A DNA stretch of 64,000 nt from Saccharomyces paradoxus (GCF_002079055.1 NC_047497.1:540501-604500), one strand, 5' to 3'; shown: positions 29,942 through 39,901, numbered from the stretch's first letter. Notes: a model not told the origin generated them from the sequence alone. Numbers and translations are program-made.

Positions 29942-30408
29942 AGATAAAAATGAAGATTCTTCAGTCAACCATTCTGTACATACTGACAACATTTGAAAAG
30001 TGGTAGGAAAAAAATATGCACACTTTCGTGTATCCGCTATCTTATTTAATCAAGATGAAACAATCATGATCTGACTTAATTTAAATTAAACCCCAGTTTT
30101 CCTAAATCTGATATAATATACTTGTCCAATATATTCTAAATTATCCCAATTTTATCTTGACAACCCATATCAATTCAACTCCATATAATACTAATATGAT
30201 GATAATCTGATCTAATTATAATAAATATTTAATATAAGCTTATGTGACTTAAAGTATAAATCTGCCAAGATTTTGTTCGGAACAACGATCTAGAACAATA
30301 ATCACTATGTACGGATATTTTATATCTATTTTTTTCTTTTTGGAAAATTTCAGATAATAAGGTTGAAGCTCATCTCATCGATAAATATGCTAAAGTATTA
30401 GCACATGC
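29942..30408 (+). promoter_or_regulatory. RHO4 3' end and TRM2 upstream region
   Basis: 467 very AT-rich bases with no gene. It contains TAATTTAAATTAAA, TATTTAATATAAG and similar runs. One 10-of-11 match to the ARS consensus (TTTTATATCTA) lies at 30318-30328, which alone is weak evidence for an origin. An in-frame stop at 30391 fixes the upstream limit of the TRM2 frame. Confidence 0.35.
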
Positions 30409-32214
30409 ATGCGTTGCTTTTGGATCATACAAAAGCCTATATTCAGATCTAGGTTTTTCGTCTGCAAAAACTTTGTCAAGAAGCATAATTATACACTAAC
30501 TGCCACGATGACTGAAAACACTGGAACAGCATCACCAACAATGGAACATACCGTTGACAACAAAAGACTTCTCCCTCCTGTTACAGATTCTAATAACCAT
30601 CGGACTAAGAAACCAAAATTAAGAAAGTACAAGGCCAAAAAGGTTGATGCAACTTCTCCGATGGGTGTCCTAGAATTTGAAGTGAACGATTTGTTAGAAT
30701 CTCAAAATTTGTCCCGAGAGCAGGTTTTGAATGATGTCGCTGCAATTCTGAACGATAAGTCCAAAACAGATGGGCCTATCGTCGTGCAGTATCACCGAGA
30801 GGTAAGAAATGTCAAGGTCTTAGAAATTACTTCTAATGGCAACGGGCTGGCTTTGATTGATAATCCCGTTGAACCAGAAAAGAAGCAAGTCGTTGTCATA
30901 CCGTTTGGGCTGCCCGGCGATGTTGTCAATATTAAAGTTTTTAAGACGCACCCTTACTATGTCGAGAGTGATTTATTAGACGTAGTGGAAAAATCACCTA
31001 TGAGAAGAGATGATTTAATTAAGGATAAATACTTTGGGAAATCTTCAGGAAGTCAATTGGAATTTTTAACTTATGATGACCAACTAGAATTGAAAAGGAA
31101 AACAATTCTGAATGCCTACAAGTTCTTTGCACCAAGATTAGTCGCTGAAAAAGTTTTACCTCCGTTTGGCACCACTGTGGCCTCTCCTTTACAATTAGGT
31201 TATAGAACCAAAATTACGCCCCATTTTGATATGCCAAGAAGAAAACAAAAGGAACTATCAATAAGACCTCCTCTAGGATTTGGTCAAAAGGGTAGACCTC
31301 AATGGAGAAAGGATACTTTAGACATCGGTGGACATGGTTCGATATTAGATATCGATGAATGTGTACTTGCAACTGAAATCCTCAATAAAGGACTGACTAA
31401 TGAGAGAAGAAAGTTCGAGAAGGAGTTTAAAAATTATAAAAAAGGCGCCACTATTTTACTGAGAGAAAATACTACAATTTTAGACCCTTCTAAACCAACT
31501 TTGGAGCAGTTAACCGAAGAAGCCTCCAGGGATGAAAATGGTATTATAAGCTATGTCGAAGTCGAAGACAAAAAGAACAATATTAAGCTGGCCAAGACTT
31601 GCGTTACCAATCCTAGACAAATTGTCACTGAATATGTTGATGGATATACTTTCAATTTCAGTGCAGGTGAGTTTTTTCAAAATAATAATTCCATTCTACC
31701 AATAGTGACTAAGTATGTCCGTGACAACTTGCAAGCTCCCAAAGATGGTGATAATGAACCGAAATTTCTGGTGGATGCTTATTGTGGATCAGGCCTTTTC
31801 AGTATATGCAGCTCGAAGGGCGTAGATAAAGTGATTGGTGTAGAAATTTCCGCTGACAGTGTCTCTTTTGCAGAAAAAAATGCAAAGGCAAATGGTGTTG
31901 AAAACTGCAGATTCATAGTCGGAAAGGCTGAGAAGCTCTTTGAGTCCATTGATACTCCCAGTGAAAAAACCTCCGTCATCTTGGATCCACCACGTAAAGG
32001 CTGTGACGAACTATTCCTGAAGCAATTGGCGGCATATAATCCAGCCAAAATTATTTACATCTCATGTAATGTCCATTCCCAGGCACGTGATGTCGAGTAT
32101 TTCCTCAAAGAGACAGAAAACGGTTCCGCTTACCACGTCGAAAGTATAAGGGGGTTTGACTTTTTTCCACAAACGCACCATGTTGAAAGTGTGTGCATAA
32201 TGAAAAGAATCTAA
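30409..32214 (+). CDS. TRM2: tRNA (uracil-5-)-methyltransferase Trm2
   Basis: A 601-residue SAM-dependent enzyme that makes m5U54 (ribothymidine) in the T loop of tRNAs; the S. cerevisiae protein has also been described with nuclease activity. Visible parts are a TRAM-like domain (about 145-205), a central RNA-binding region, and a C-terminal Rossmann methyltransferase with the SAM loop VDAYCGSGLFS, the acidic VIGVEISADSV, the LDPPRKGC motif and the catalytic Cys in ISCNVHSQARDVEYF. Two starts are possible: the ATG at 30409, and a second at codon 34 (30508) that begins MTENTG. The 33 residues between are basic, aromatic and without acidic residues, like a mitochondrial presequence. As I remember it the S. 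cerevisiae entry is somewhat longer (about 639). Confidence 0.95.
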   Translation: MRCFWIIQKPIFRSRFFVCKNFVKKHNYTLTATMTENTGTASPTMEHTVDNKRLLPPVTDSNNHRTKKPKLRKYKAKKVDATSPMGVLEFEVNDLLESQNLSREQVLNDVAAILNDKSKTDGPIVVQYHREVRNVKVLEITSNGNGLALIDNPVEPEKKQVVVIPFGLPGDVVNIKVFKTHPYYVESDLLDVVEKSPMRRDDLIKDKYFGKSSGSQLEFLTYDDQLELKRKTILNAYKFFAPRLVAEKVLPPFGTTVASPLQLGYRTKITPHFDMPRRKQKELSIRPPLGFGQKGRPQWRKDTLDIGGHGSILDIDECVLATEILNKGLTNERRKFEKEFKNYKKGATILLRENTTILDPSKPTLEQLTEEASRDENGIISYVEVEDKKNNIKLAKTCVTNPRQIVTEYVDGYTFNFSAGEFFQNNNSILPIVTKYVRDNLQAPKDGDNEPKFLVDAYCGSGLFSICSSKGVDKVIGVEISADSVSFAEKNAKANGVENCRFIVGKAEKLFESIDTPSEKTSVILDPPRKGCDELFLKQLAAYNPAKIIYISCNVHSQARDVEYFLKETENGSAYHVESIRGFDFFPQTHHVESVCIMKRI

Positions 32215-32506
32215 ATGCACATATAAATATCCTTCAGTATGTATATATTTCTTTGGAAGAATGAACTTCTTCCTGTATAATTAAATCCGTACATTTCGAA
32301 AACCGCAAACTTTTCTAAGATTGATTTTCCAATCTGGAGAATACGAGAAAAAGAATAAAACATTCACGTGTAAAGTGATATTCTACGCAACGATCTCATG
32401 AAAATTTCATATACGTTATTTCAAAGTGCACTCTAGGATTGTGGTAGTTAATAAGGTGATTAGGCGTAAATTAATCACATAAAAATCATAGAAAGATCAT
32501 ACCAAA
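32215..32506 (+). promoter_or_regulatory. RPS21A promoter with a Rap1-type site
   Basis: 292 bases. A strong Rap1 (RPG-box) match, AAATCCGTACATT, lies at 32283-32295, about 212 bases before the RPS21A ATG, the spacing usual for yeast ribosomal protein genes. A CACGTG core sits near 32366-32371. The first part after the TRM2 stop has TATATA elements fitting a 3' end. Confidence 0.6.
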
Positions 32507-33091
32507 ATGGAAAACGATAAGGGCCAATTAGTATGTTCGAGAAACCTCCAGCGATTTTTTGTATTTTGACGGATAAACGGAAAGTGCATGGCTGTTCAAA
32601 CAAATGTAAGAAAGATATCATAGTGCAAGCGGAACTTAAATGTTCTCTACAATGTAGGGAAGAGAAACTTACGATCACTGCTAGAAAGCAACTCCCAGTT
32701 TGCCGTAGAGCAGTCCCAAAGCTTATGAGGCTGAATAGTTTCGGATAAAGTTCTTCAATTACTTTCTTCATGTGTATTAAATCATCACTCACACCCATCA
32801 AAATTATATTTTCTAAACTAGCATAACTAACAATAATTCTTATTACATCAGGTCGAACTTTACGTTCCAAGAAAATGTTCTGCTACCAACAGAATCATCA
32901 AGGCTGATGACCACGCCTCTGTTCAAATCAACGTCGCTAAGGTTGATGAAGAAGGGCGTGCTATCCCTGGTGAATACGTTACCTACGCTTTGTCTGGTTA
33001 CGTTAGATCTAGAGGGGAATCCGATGACTCTTTGAACCGTTTGGCTCAGAACGACGGTTTGTTGAAAAACGTCTGGTCTTACTCCCGTTAA
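32507..33091 (+). CDS. RPS21A: 40S ribosomal protein eS21 (Rps21a), with intron
   Basis: An 87-residue small-subunit ribosomal protein encoded by two exons: 32507-32530 (MENDKGQL, 24 bases) and 32852-33091. The spliced product reads MENDKGQL then [15 protein letters not shown] and ends NVWSYSR. The junction falls between codons. The 5' splice site is the canonical GTATGT, the branch sequence is AACTAAC (a one-base variant of TACTAAC) and the intron ends in CAG. No other start or frame accounts for exon 2, which opens in mid-protein. eS21 acts in 18S rRNA maturation and sits near the 40S platform. A Rap1-type site lies upstream. Confidence 0.96.
32531..32851 (+). other. Spliceosomal intron of RPS21A
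   Basis: 321 bases from GTATGT to CAG. The only branch-like sequence is AACTAAC at 32825-32831, with the branch adenosine at 32830, 21 bases from the 3' end. A pyrimidine-containing TTCTTATTACAT stretch lies between. I see no snoRNA boxes inside it. Confidence 0.9.
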
Positions 33092-33634
33092 GAGGAAAGG
33101 GAAAGAGGATTCGATTTAAGCTTCATATCGTTCAAACTAATAGATAACTAGCAATTTTTCTCTTCACTACCAACTTTTCATCATATGTTTTAATCCATCG
33201 AATTTTCGGTGAAGCGTTTTAGGTACTCTATAGGTATTTAGGTTATAATAATATTTTGTATTTTTAGACGACCGGAACCTGTTTAATTTGAAGAATCATT
33301 GTATTCTTGGCTATTCTGTTTAAAGTTTTACTTTATGTGGAGTCAGTTAGAAACCCCCGAGCAAAAAAAAAGACCCCAAAACCCCGTAAATATTACTACT
33401 CTTCGTGTGTATTATTCATTTTCAGGAGTCAAAACGTACTGAAAACCTTAAGCTTGCCGTTAATAGACTGCTCAAACGGGTGCTATATATGTCGATAAGA
33501 AGCAGAGCATAAAGGTGCCTAAAGCGGTCGTTGCTTGCAAACTATGCTTTTTTTCTTAGCTTCTTTCGATATTGTGGGCAATTCGTAGTGGAAGCTTAGT
33601 AGGGATTATATCTTCGTATAGTAGTGAGATAAAG
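33092..33634 (+). promoter_or_regulatory. RPS21A 3' end and GLG1 promoter
   Basis: 543 bases without a gene. The first part is T-rich and fits an RPS21A 3' end. A C-rich and A-rich block at about 33355-33385 (GACCCC and ACCCCG units) stands out but has no exact stress element. A TATATATG lies near 33483-33490. The frame open upstream of GLG1 begins at TTG and is not taken as coding. Confidence 0.4.
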
Positions 33635-35461
33635 ATGTATAAGAAACTGGCTATTGCCACACTGCTCTACTCCGCAGATTATTTGCCAGGTGTGTTTGCC
33701 CTTGGTTATCAGGTAAATAAACTGTTAGAGGAAACAGGCAAAAAAGATAGCATTGAAACATGCCTTATTGTGACGACTCCCTTATTTAATGACACTTTAA
33801 GCGACTTAGCCAAGAATATTTTACAATCATTATACGCCAAGATTGTGTTAGTAAACCCTTTAGAGTACCAAGAGGAAAGCATACAGAGGAATAGTGAAAA
33901 TTTAGCCCTTTTGGAGAGACCTGAATTAGCTTTTGCTTTAATCAAGGCAAGACTATGGGAATTAACTCAATTCGAACAAGTCCTTTACTTGGACTCGGAC
34001 ACTTTGCCTTTGAACGAGGAATTTTTAAGCCTATTTGACATTATGTCCAACCAAACCAGGTCACAGGTGGGTGCTATTGCTGATATTGGCTGGCCTGATA
34101 TGTTTAATAGCGGTGTCATGATGCTAATACCGGATGCTGACACTGCGTCCGTTTTACAAAATTATATTATTGAAAACACTTCAATTGATGGTTCTGATCA
34201 GGGCATCTTAAACCAATTCTTCAATCAAAACTGTTGCACTGATGAGCTACTCAAAGAGAATTTTTCTCGAGAGTGGGTACAGTTATCGTTTACATATAAT
34301 GTAACCATTCCTAATCTAGGCTACCAATCTTCACCTGCTCTGAATTATTTTAAACCTACCATCAAGCTGATTCATTTCATTGGGAAACATAAGCCATGGT
34401 CATCGTGGTCTCAGAAGAATTTCATCAAAAACGAATACCATGATCAATGGAATGAAGTATACGAAGAATTTAAGGAAGAACATAAATTAAATGTCGAAGT
34501 TTCGAAACCAGATTTTAGTAATTTTAATGTAACTGAGACTGCTCAAACAGCAACTCCAGTAGAAGCCCCTAAAACCAACGAACCCTCCCCAAATCAAGAG
34601 GTCGAGGCAATTAGCGCACCGGTGGAAAATGTGCACAACAAGAACAGCGAGCCAGTCCCTAATCCTGTTCCATTGGATTTTACCAAATGGTTGACAACTT
34701 TTATTAACAAAGATCACCTGACCAACCAACCAAAAAGTGAAAGCAGCGAATACCAGAAAGAGAATAATAACAATACAAACATCAGCAATTCAAATCGCGA
34801 CCGAGAAAATTCTTCGAGTTGTACACAAGAGTCAAACAGTTCCTCTAACGACGTAAGCGTCCAAGTTAGAAGCGATGAGCAACAAAATGCGGAAGGGGAC
34901 GGTGGTGCAACAGATAACACTTCAAATTCTGGACAAGAAAGTCCACTGGATGATATACATGAGGCTGATACTTCCAACAATGATGCATGTGCCCAGCCAG
35001 CTAACAAAAGTTATAACACCTCTAAAGAGAATGATGTTAGTGTCGATTCTAGCCCTATAAATTCAGAGCACAAAAGTTCAACAAATGATATACAAGAACC
35101 TAACGATTCTAATAATGACTTACCATGGAATGTGGAACAGCATGCGCCCATCGATAACAATATACAGTACTTAGAAAAAGAAAAGGAAGGTTACGAAGAA
35201 TTCCTTCCAGATGTGTACGAATCAGATGGAATCGATAACCAAGAAGAATTTTTTGATGACGATGCAAGGGATGCTACCGAAGGAGGAGCAAAGTTGAGTC
35301 CAGTTGCACATACACAGGAGGATGTAAAGCCCACAGAAAAGGAAGCCAGCAAATCGCAACAAGAAATGCCCAACTTCAGGTTTGACTGGGAAAATTCTGA
35401 TTATCTATCCAAAGTAGAGAGGTGTTTCCCTGATGACATCTTTGAATATGCAGTAGAGTGA
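33635..35461 (+). CDS. GLG1: Glycogenin Glg1
   Basis: A 608-residue self-glucosylating initiator of glycogen synthesis, paralogue of Glg2. The N-terminal ~270 residues are a GT8 glycosyltransferase domain: the metal-binding DxD is in YLDSDTLPL, and the conserved FNSGVMML, DGSDQGILNQFF and IHFIGKHKPW segments are present. The long middle (about 290-540) is low-complexity, rich in Asn, Ser, Glu and Pro, and clearly fast-evolving. The conserved C-terminus (VERCFPDDIFEYAVE) holds the distal tyrosine used as a glucose acceptor and resembles the glycogen synthase-binding end of glycogenins. S. cerevisiae Glg1 is about 616 residues; the middle accounts for the difference. Confidence 0.96.
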   Translation: MYKKLAIATLLYSADYLPGVFALGYQVNKLLEETGKKDSIETCLIVTTPLFNDTLSDLAKNILQSLYAKIVLVNPLEYQEESIQRNSENLALLERPELAFALIKARLWELTQFEQVLYLDSDTLPLNEEFLSLFDIMSNQTRSQVGAIADIGWPDMFNSGVMMLIPDADTASVLQNYIIENTSIDGSDQGILNQFFNQNCCTDELLKENFSREWVQLSFTYNVTIPNLGYQSSPALNYFKPTIKLIHFIGKHKPWSSWSQKNFIKNEYHDQWNEVYEEFKEEHKLNVEVSKPDFSNFNVTETAQTATPVEAPKTNEPSPNQEVEAISAPVENVHNKNSEPVPNPVPLDFTKWLTTFINKDHLTNQPKSESSEYQKENNNNTNISNSNRDRENSSSCTQESNSSSNDVSVQVRSDEQQNAEGDGGATDNTSNSGQESPLDDIHEADTSNNDACAQPANKSYNTSKENDVSVDSSPINSEHKSSTNDIQEPNDSNNDLPWNVEQHAPIDNNIQYLEKEKEGYEEFLPDVYESDGIDNQEEFFDDDARDATEGGAKLSPVAHTQEDVKPTEKEASKSQQEMPNFRFDWENSDYLSKVERCFPDDIFEYAVE

Positions 35462-35806
35462 ACTTCCACGTATATATTAGAACGTATCAAAAGACATATC
35501 TATATAAGGAGACCTTTTTCAATTATACAAACATGCATAACTATTTCATAAACATTCAAATACAAAAATTACTTCGGACCTTGGGTTTATCTTTTTCTCA
35601 CTTCACAACGTTTATAGTGACTGAAAATTTTTTGCATTCTCACCTCGTCTAATGAATGATGCGTAAGAATTCGAGCTTAACATCACGGAACAAAGGTATG
35701 AATACATGCATCCTTGTCATTTGGCAATATTTTCCTTAGTCCCAAGTCTTTTCTTAGGTTATTTTTACCAAATTCGTTAAACGGCCTCCTTCTAATTATA
35801 TACAAG
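35462..35806 (+). promoter_or_regulatory. GLG1 3' end and TIF1 promoter
   Basis: 345 bases with no gene. TATATA elements follow the GLG1 stop. The last 93 bases before the TIF1 ATG stay open in the TIF1 frame but begin at a TTG in poor context, so I read them as leader. No regulator site is recognised with confidence. Confidence 0.35.
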
Positions 35807-36994
35807 ATGTCTGAAGGTATTACTGATATTGAAGAATCCCAAATTCAAACCAACTATGACAAGGTTGTCTACAAGTTCGATGATATGGAATTGGACGAAA
35901 ACTTGTTGAGAGGTGTTTTCGGTTACGGTTTCGAAGAACCATCTGCCATTCAACAACGTGCCATCATGCCTATTATCGAAGGTCACGATGTCTTAGCTCA
36001 AGCTCAATCAGGTACTGGTAAGACCGGTACCTTCTCCATTGCTGCTTTGCAAAGAATTGACACCTCTGTTAAGGCTCCTCAAGCTTTGATGTTGGCTCCT
36101 ACTAGAGAATTGGCTTTGCAAATCCAAAAAGTTGTCATGGCTTTAGCTTTCCACATGGACATCAAGGTTCACGCTTGTATCGGTGGTACTTCCTTTGTTG
36201 AAGACGCTGAAGGTTTGAGAGATGCCCAAATCGTCGTTGGTACTCCAGGTCGTGTTTTCGACAACATCCAAAGACGTAGATTCAGAACTGACAAGATCAA
36301 GATGTTCATCTTAGATGAAGCTGATGAAATGTTGTCTTCTGGTTTCAAGGAACAAATCTACCAAATTTTTACCTTGCTTCCACCAACCACTCAAGTTGTT
36401 CTTTTGTCTGCTACCATGCCAAATGACGTCTTGGAAGTTACTACCAAATTTATGAGAAACCCAGTTAGAATTTTGGTTAAGAAGGATGAATTGACCTTGG
36501 AAGGTATCAAACAATTCTACGTTAATGTTGAAGAAGAAGATTACAAATACGAGTGTTTGACTGATTTATACGACTCTATCTCCGTCACTCAAGCTGTCAT
36601 CTTCTGTAACACCAGAAGAAAGGTCGAAGAATTGACCACTAAGTTGAGAAACGATAAGTTTACCGTTTCCGCCATCTATTCCGACTTGCCACAACAAGAA
36701 AGAGACACCATCATGAAGGAATTCAGAAGTGGTTCTTCTAGAATCTTGATCTCCACCGATTTGTTGGCCAGAGGTATCGATGTCCAACAAGTTTCTTTGG
36801 TTATTAACTACGACTTACCAGCTAACAAGGAAAACTATATTCACAGAATCGGTAGAGGTGGTCGTTTCGGTAGAAAAGGTGTTGCCATCAACTTTGTTAC
36901 TAACGAAGATGTTGGCGCTATGAGAGAACTAGAAAAGTTCTACTCCACTCAAATTGAAGAATTGCCATCCGACATTGCTACTTTGTTGAACTAA
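35807..36994 (+). CDS. TIF1: Translation initiation factor eIF4A (Tif1)
   Basis: A 395-residue DEAD-box RNA helicase of the cap-binding complex eIF4F, which unwinds mRNA leaders for scanning; TIF2 encodes the same protein elsewhere in S. cerevisiae. Motifs in order: Q motif ([10 protein letters not shown]), I (AQSGTGKT), Ia (PTRELA), Ib (TPGR), II (DEAD), III (SAT), IV (VIFCNTRR), V ([11 protein letters not shown]) and VI ([11 protein letters not shown]). The start ATG at 35807 gives [10 protein letters not shown], the known N-terminus. Codon choice is extremely biased towards the preferred yeast set, as for other abundant translation factors, and the protein looks essentially unchanged. Confidence 0.99.
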   Translation: MSEGITDIEESQIQTNYDKVVYKFDDMELDENLLRGVFGYGFEEPSAIQQRAIMPIIEGHDVLAQAQSGTGKTGTFSIAALQRIDTSVKAPQALMLAPTRELALQIQKVVMALAFHMDIKVHACIGGTSFVEDAEGLRDAQIVVGTPGRVFDNIQRRRFRTDKIKMFILDEADEMLSSGFKEQIYQIFTLLPPTTQVVLLSATMPNDVLEVTTKFMRNPVRILVKKDELTLEGIKQFYVNVEEEDYKYECLTDLYDSISVTQAVIFCNTRRKVEELTTKLRNDKFTVSAIYSDLPQQERDTIMKEFRSGSSRILISTDLLARGIDVQQVSLVINYDLPANKENYIHRIGRGGRFGRKGVAINFVTNEDVGAMRELEKFYSTQIEELPSDIATLLN

Positions 36995-37401
36995 GGGGCA
37001 CAAAAACTACTTAAAGAAGAAATTATCTTGTGAGGCTATCTTGATAACGTAACATATATGTCTTAAGAGTTATATATGCTTTTGTATTTAATTTGTTTTT
37101 CTTTTTACATTTCTATTATTCTTCATAGTCTTTTTACGTCAACTAAAACATGGAGAGCAGATAATTTTGTTGTACCAGTGAACCACTTTTAGAGACACGA
37201 AGAGGCTCAATGCGGTGGTTAAAATACTATGTACTAATGGTTTGCCTCGTCTTTTTGTATATCCGCACGTATCTAGGTGAAATTTTTCAAATTTGTAAAA
37301 AATACATATAAAAGGAAGAGAAAAAAATCGATGCCCTATCGAACAGAAGTTAGAGAAATAAAAGGAAAGTGTTTATTGAAGATTACTGCCCAAGGTTTGA
37401 G
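36995..37401 (+). promoter_or_regulatory. TIF1 3' end and UTP30 promoter with an RRPE element
   Basis: 407 bases without a gene. A ribosomal-RNA-processing element (TGAAAAATTT) lies on the minus strand at 37280-37289, inside the symmetric TGAAATTTTTCA at 37278-37289, about 115 bases before the UTP30 ATG. RRPE is the established promoter element of ribosome-biogenesis genes. No matching PAC box was found. TATATATG elements at about 37055-37080 fit the TIF1 3' end. Confidence 0.5.
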
Positions 37402-38226
37402 ATGGTTGAGCCAAGTAATATTTTAAAAAGCGGGCTAGCGGAGAAAGCACTAAATGCTTTAATTTTACAATGTAAAGAGAACGCATCTTTACAAAATGAT
37501 AAAGACATACATATAATTATCAATATGGGTAAAAAAATGGGCATAAAAAGGGACAACATCCCCCGTATTATCCCATTAACAAAATGCAAGCTATTCAAAC
37601 CAAGGGATCTAAACATACTACTCATTACTAAGGATCCCTCTTCTTTGTATAGAGAGACTTTGACAAAAGACGAGCATACATCAGAATTATTCAAAGAAAT
37701 TATAAGTGTCAAGAACTTGAAGCGTAGATTCAGAGGGAGTAAATTGACCCAACTTTATAAGGATTTTGACTTGGTTATTGCTGATTACAGAGTTCACCAC
37801 CTACTTCCGGAGGTCCTTGGCAGCAGATTTTTTCACGGCAGTAAAAAATTACCATACATGATACGCATGTCCAAAGAAGTAAAATTGAAGCGTCAGCAAA
37901 TGACCGAAAAGTGCGATCCCATTTACGTGAGAGCACAACTGAGAAGTATATGTAAGAACACCTCGTATATTCCCAACGATGATAACTGCTTGAGCGTCAG
38001 GGTCGGTTATATTCAAAAACACTCCATACCAGAAATTTTACAAAACATCCAAGATACAGTGAATTTTCTCACCGATAGAAGTAAGAGACCGCAAGGCGGC
38101 GTCGTTAAAGGAGGAATAATATCTATATTCGTCAAGACCAGTAACAGTACTAGCTTGCCTATATACCAATTCTCAGAGGCCAAAGAAAACACTGAAAGTG
38201 AAAATCTGAGTGATATAAAATTGTAA
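37402..38226 (+). CDS. UTP30: Utp30, L1-like ribosome biogenesis factor
   Basis: A 274-residue protein of the ribosomal L1 fold found with 90S pre-ribosomes (U3-associated group); it is non-essential in S. cerevisiae. The L1 domain covers about 30-250: the strands around DIHIIINMGK, RIIPLTKCKLFKPRDLNILLITKD, a DFDLVIADYRVHHLLPEVLG core and KLPYMIRMSKEVKLKRQQM. The basic surface suits RNA binding. The ATG at 37402 gives MVEPSNILKSG, matching the family length; the frame upstream begins at a non-ATG codon. The C-terminal 20 residues, acidic and polar, vary most. Confidence 0.95.
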   Translation: MVEPSNILKSGLAEKALNALILQCKENASLQNDKDIHIIINMGKKMGIKRDNIPRIIPLTKCKLFKPRDLNILLITKDPSSLYRETLTKDEHTSELFKEIISVKNLKRRFRGSKLTQLYKDFDLVIADYRVHHLLPEVLGSRFFHGSKKLPYMIRMSKEVKLKRQQMTEKCDPIYVRAQLRSICKNTSYIPNDDNCLSVRVGYIQKHSIPEILQNIQDTVNFLTDRSKRPQGGVVKGGIISIFVKTSNSTSLPIYQFSEAKENTESENLSDIKL

Positions 38227-38562
38227 AATTGAAGCAACATCTTTTAAATAAGATATTTAAATACTCGCATTGAAAAAGCGTAATTTTGCCTGACTAACAA
38301 TATCATTATTAAAGTGTTTTAAACTTTAATTCCTTTCAAGAATTTGCAAGATTATTAAAATTTAGTAAGCGAAAAAAAAAAGGAAAAAAAAGGAACAGAC
38401 ACCCAATAAAAATAGAACAGACCCAATAAACCACTATTTCTCTGTCTGATGATATTCTTACTTTTTTATATCTCTTCAAGTGTGTGAAACTTTTACACGC
38501 AACGCTTTTTTAGCGTTCTTTCTAGACAATAGTTGATGCTTATTTAAAAGCGTAGGGGCTTT
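38227..38562 (+). promoter_or_regulatory. UTP30 3' end and KTR2 promoter
   Basis: 336 AT-rich bases, no gene. Two long A-rich tracts occur at about 38369-38395, and a near-duplicate of the phrase GAACAGACACCCAATAAA / GAACAGACCCAATAAA lies at about 38392-38430. No regulator site is recognised. Confidence 0.35.
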
Positions 38563-39840
38563 ATGCAAATCTGCAAGGTATTTCTTACTCAGTCTAAAAA
38601 ACTATTTTTTGTGGGTCTTCTACTTTGCTTGATAGCTCAAACATGTTGGCTTGCACTTGTACGTCATCAGAGGCAGTTGAGCCTAGATTCGTATTTTTTG
38701 GAGAGATCTCGAGAAGTTTCATCAAGATATGATTCTACGAGAAAGCGACATATGAACCAGATGCTGAAACTATCTAGCAACACATATAGTGACGAACCGC
38801 TGAACGAGAACAAAGATAGAGAAAATCGAAAAGAGAATGCTACATTGCTAATGCTTGTGCGTAATTGGGAACTTTCGGGGGCACTCCGTTCCATGAGATC
38901 ACTGGAAGATCGTTTTAATAAAGACTACCAGTATGACTGGACATTTCTTAACGATGTCCCCTTTGATGAAGAGTTCATCGAGGCCACCACTGCCATGGCT
39001 AGTGGTAAAACACAATACGCTTTAATCCCAGCGGAGGACTGGAACAGGCCATCTTGGATCAACGAAACTCTATTTGAGGAGGCTTTACAATTAATGGAGG
39101 AAAAAAATATCTTGTACGGTGGGTCAAAGTCATATAGAAATATGTGCCGCTTTAATTCCGGCTTTTTCTTTAGACAAAAGATATTAGATCAGTATGATTT
39201 CTATTTCAGAGTTGAGCCAGATGTGGAGTATTTTTGCGATTTTCCTTATGATCCATTTAGGGTGATGAGGCAAAATAATAAGAAATATGGCTTCGTGATA
39301 ACTATGTATGAATATGAAGATACAATTCCGAGCCTATGGGAAGCTGTAGAAGAATATTTGGAGGAGACAGAGTCGAAAGATGTTGACATGGAAAACAACG
39401 CTTTTGGATTCATTTCGAATTTCGATTTTATCGGTAAATCATTTGGTGTCATTGATAGTAACAGCGGCTATAATTTATGTCATTTTTGGACAAATTTTGA
39501 AATTGGTGATTTGAATTTTTTCAGAAGTGAGAAATACATCAGATTTTTCGAGTACTTGGATTCGAAGGGCGGTTTTTACTATGAAAGGTGGGGAGACGCA
39601 CCAGTTCATTCGATTGCTGTCTCACTCTTTTTGAAAAAAGACGAAATCATTCATTTTGATGAACTAGGCTATAAACATATGCCGTTTGGCACATGCCCAT
39701 CTGCATACTACTTGAGACTTCAACAAAGATGTCTCTGTGATAGTAATCACCCCGACAATATTGATCTCAATGTCATTAGCTGTTTAAGAAGATGGTGGAA
39801 GGACGGCAGCGGTAAATACTTCCTCAAGCATGATGCATAA
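38563..39840 (+). CDS. KTR2: Alpha-1,2-mannosyltransferase Ktr2
   Basis: A 425-residue type II Golgi membrane enzyme of the KRE2/MNT1 family (GT15) that adds mannose during N-glycan outer-chain extension. A short cytosolic N-terminus is followed by a signal-anchor helix (about residues 14-34, LFFVGLLLCLIAQTCWLALV), a variable stem, and the catalytic domain from about 85. Family motifs seen: ATLLMLVRNWEL, YDWTFLNDVPF, the YRVEPDVEYFCD-like FYFRVEPDVEYFCD with the catalytic acidic residues, and YERWGDAPVHSIA. The stem holds most substitutions, as expected. Confidence 0.96.
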   Translation: MQICKVFLTQSKKLFFVGLLLCLIAQTCWLALVRHQRQLSLDSYFLERSREVSSRYDSTRKRHMNQMLKLSSNTYSDEPLNENKDRENRKENATLLMLVRNWELSGALRSMRSLEDRFNKDYQYDWTFLNDVPFDEEFIEATTAMASGKTQYALIPAEDWNRPSWINETLFEEALQLMEEKNILYGGSKSYRNMCRFNSGFFFRQKILDQYDFYFRVEPDVEYFCDFPYDPFRVMRQNNKKYGFVITMYEYEDTIPSLWEAVEEYLEETESKDVDMENNAFGFISNFDFIGKSFGVIDSNSGYNLCHFWTNFEIGDLNFFRSEKYIRFFEYLDSKGGFYYERWGDAPVHSIAVSLFLKKDEIIHFDELGYKHMPFGTCPSAYYLRLQQRCLCDSNHPDNIDLNVISCLRRWWKDGSGKYFLKHDA

Positions 39841-39901
39841 CGAGAAAAGCGTGAACTCGTATACTATACATATGTATATATAATAAAGTAACCACTAGGG
39901 A

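Noticed and set aside
35714-35806. 31-residue presequence-like extension of TIF1 from a TTG
   Set aside because: Basic and hydrophobic, so it caught my eye, but the TTG has T at -3 and eIF4A has no known mitochondrial form. Most likely an open leader by chance.
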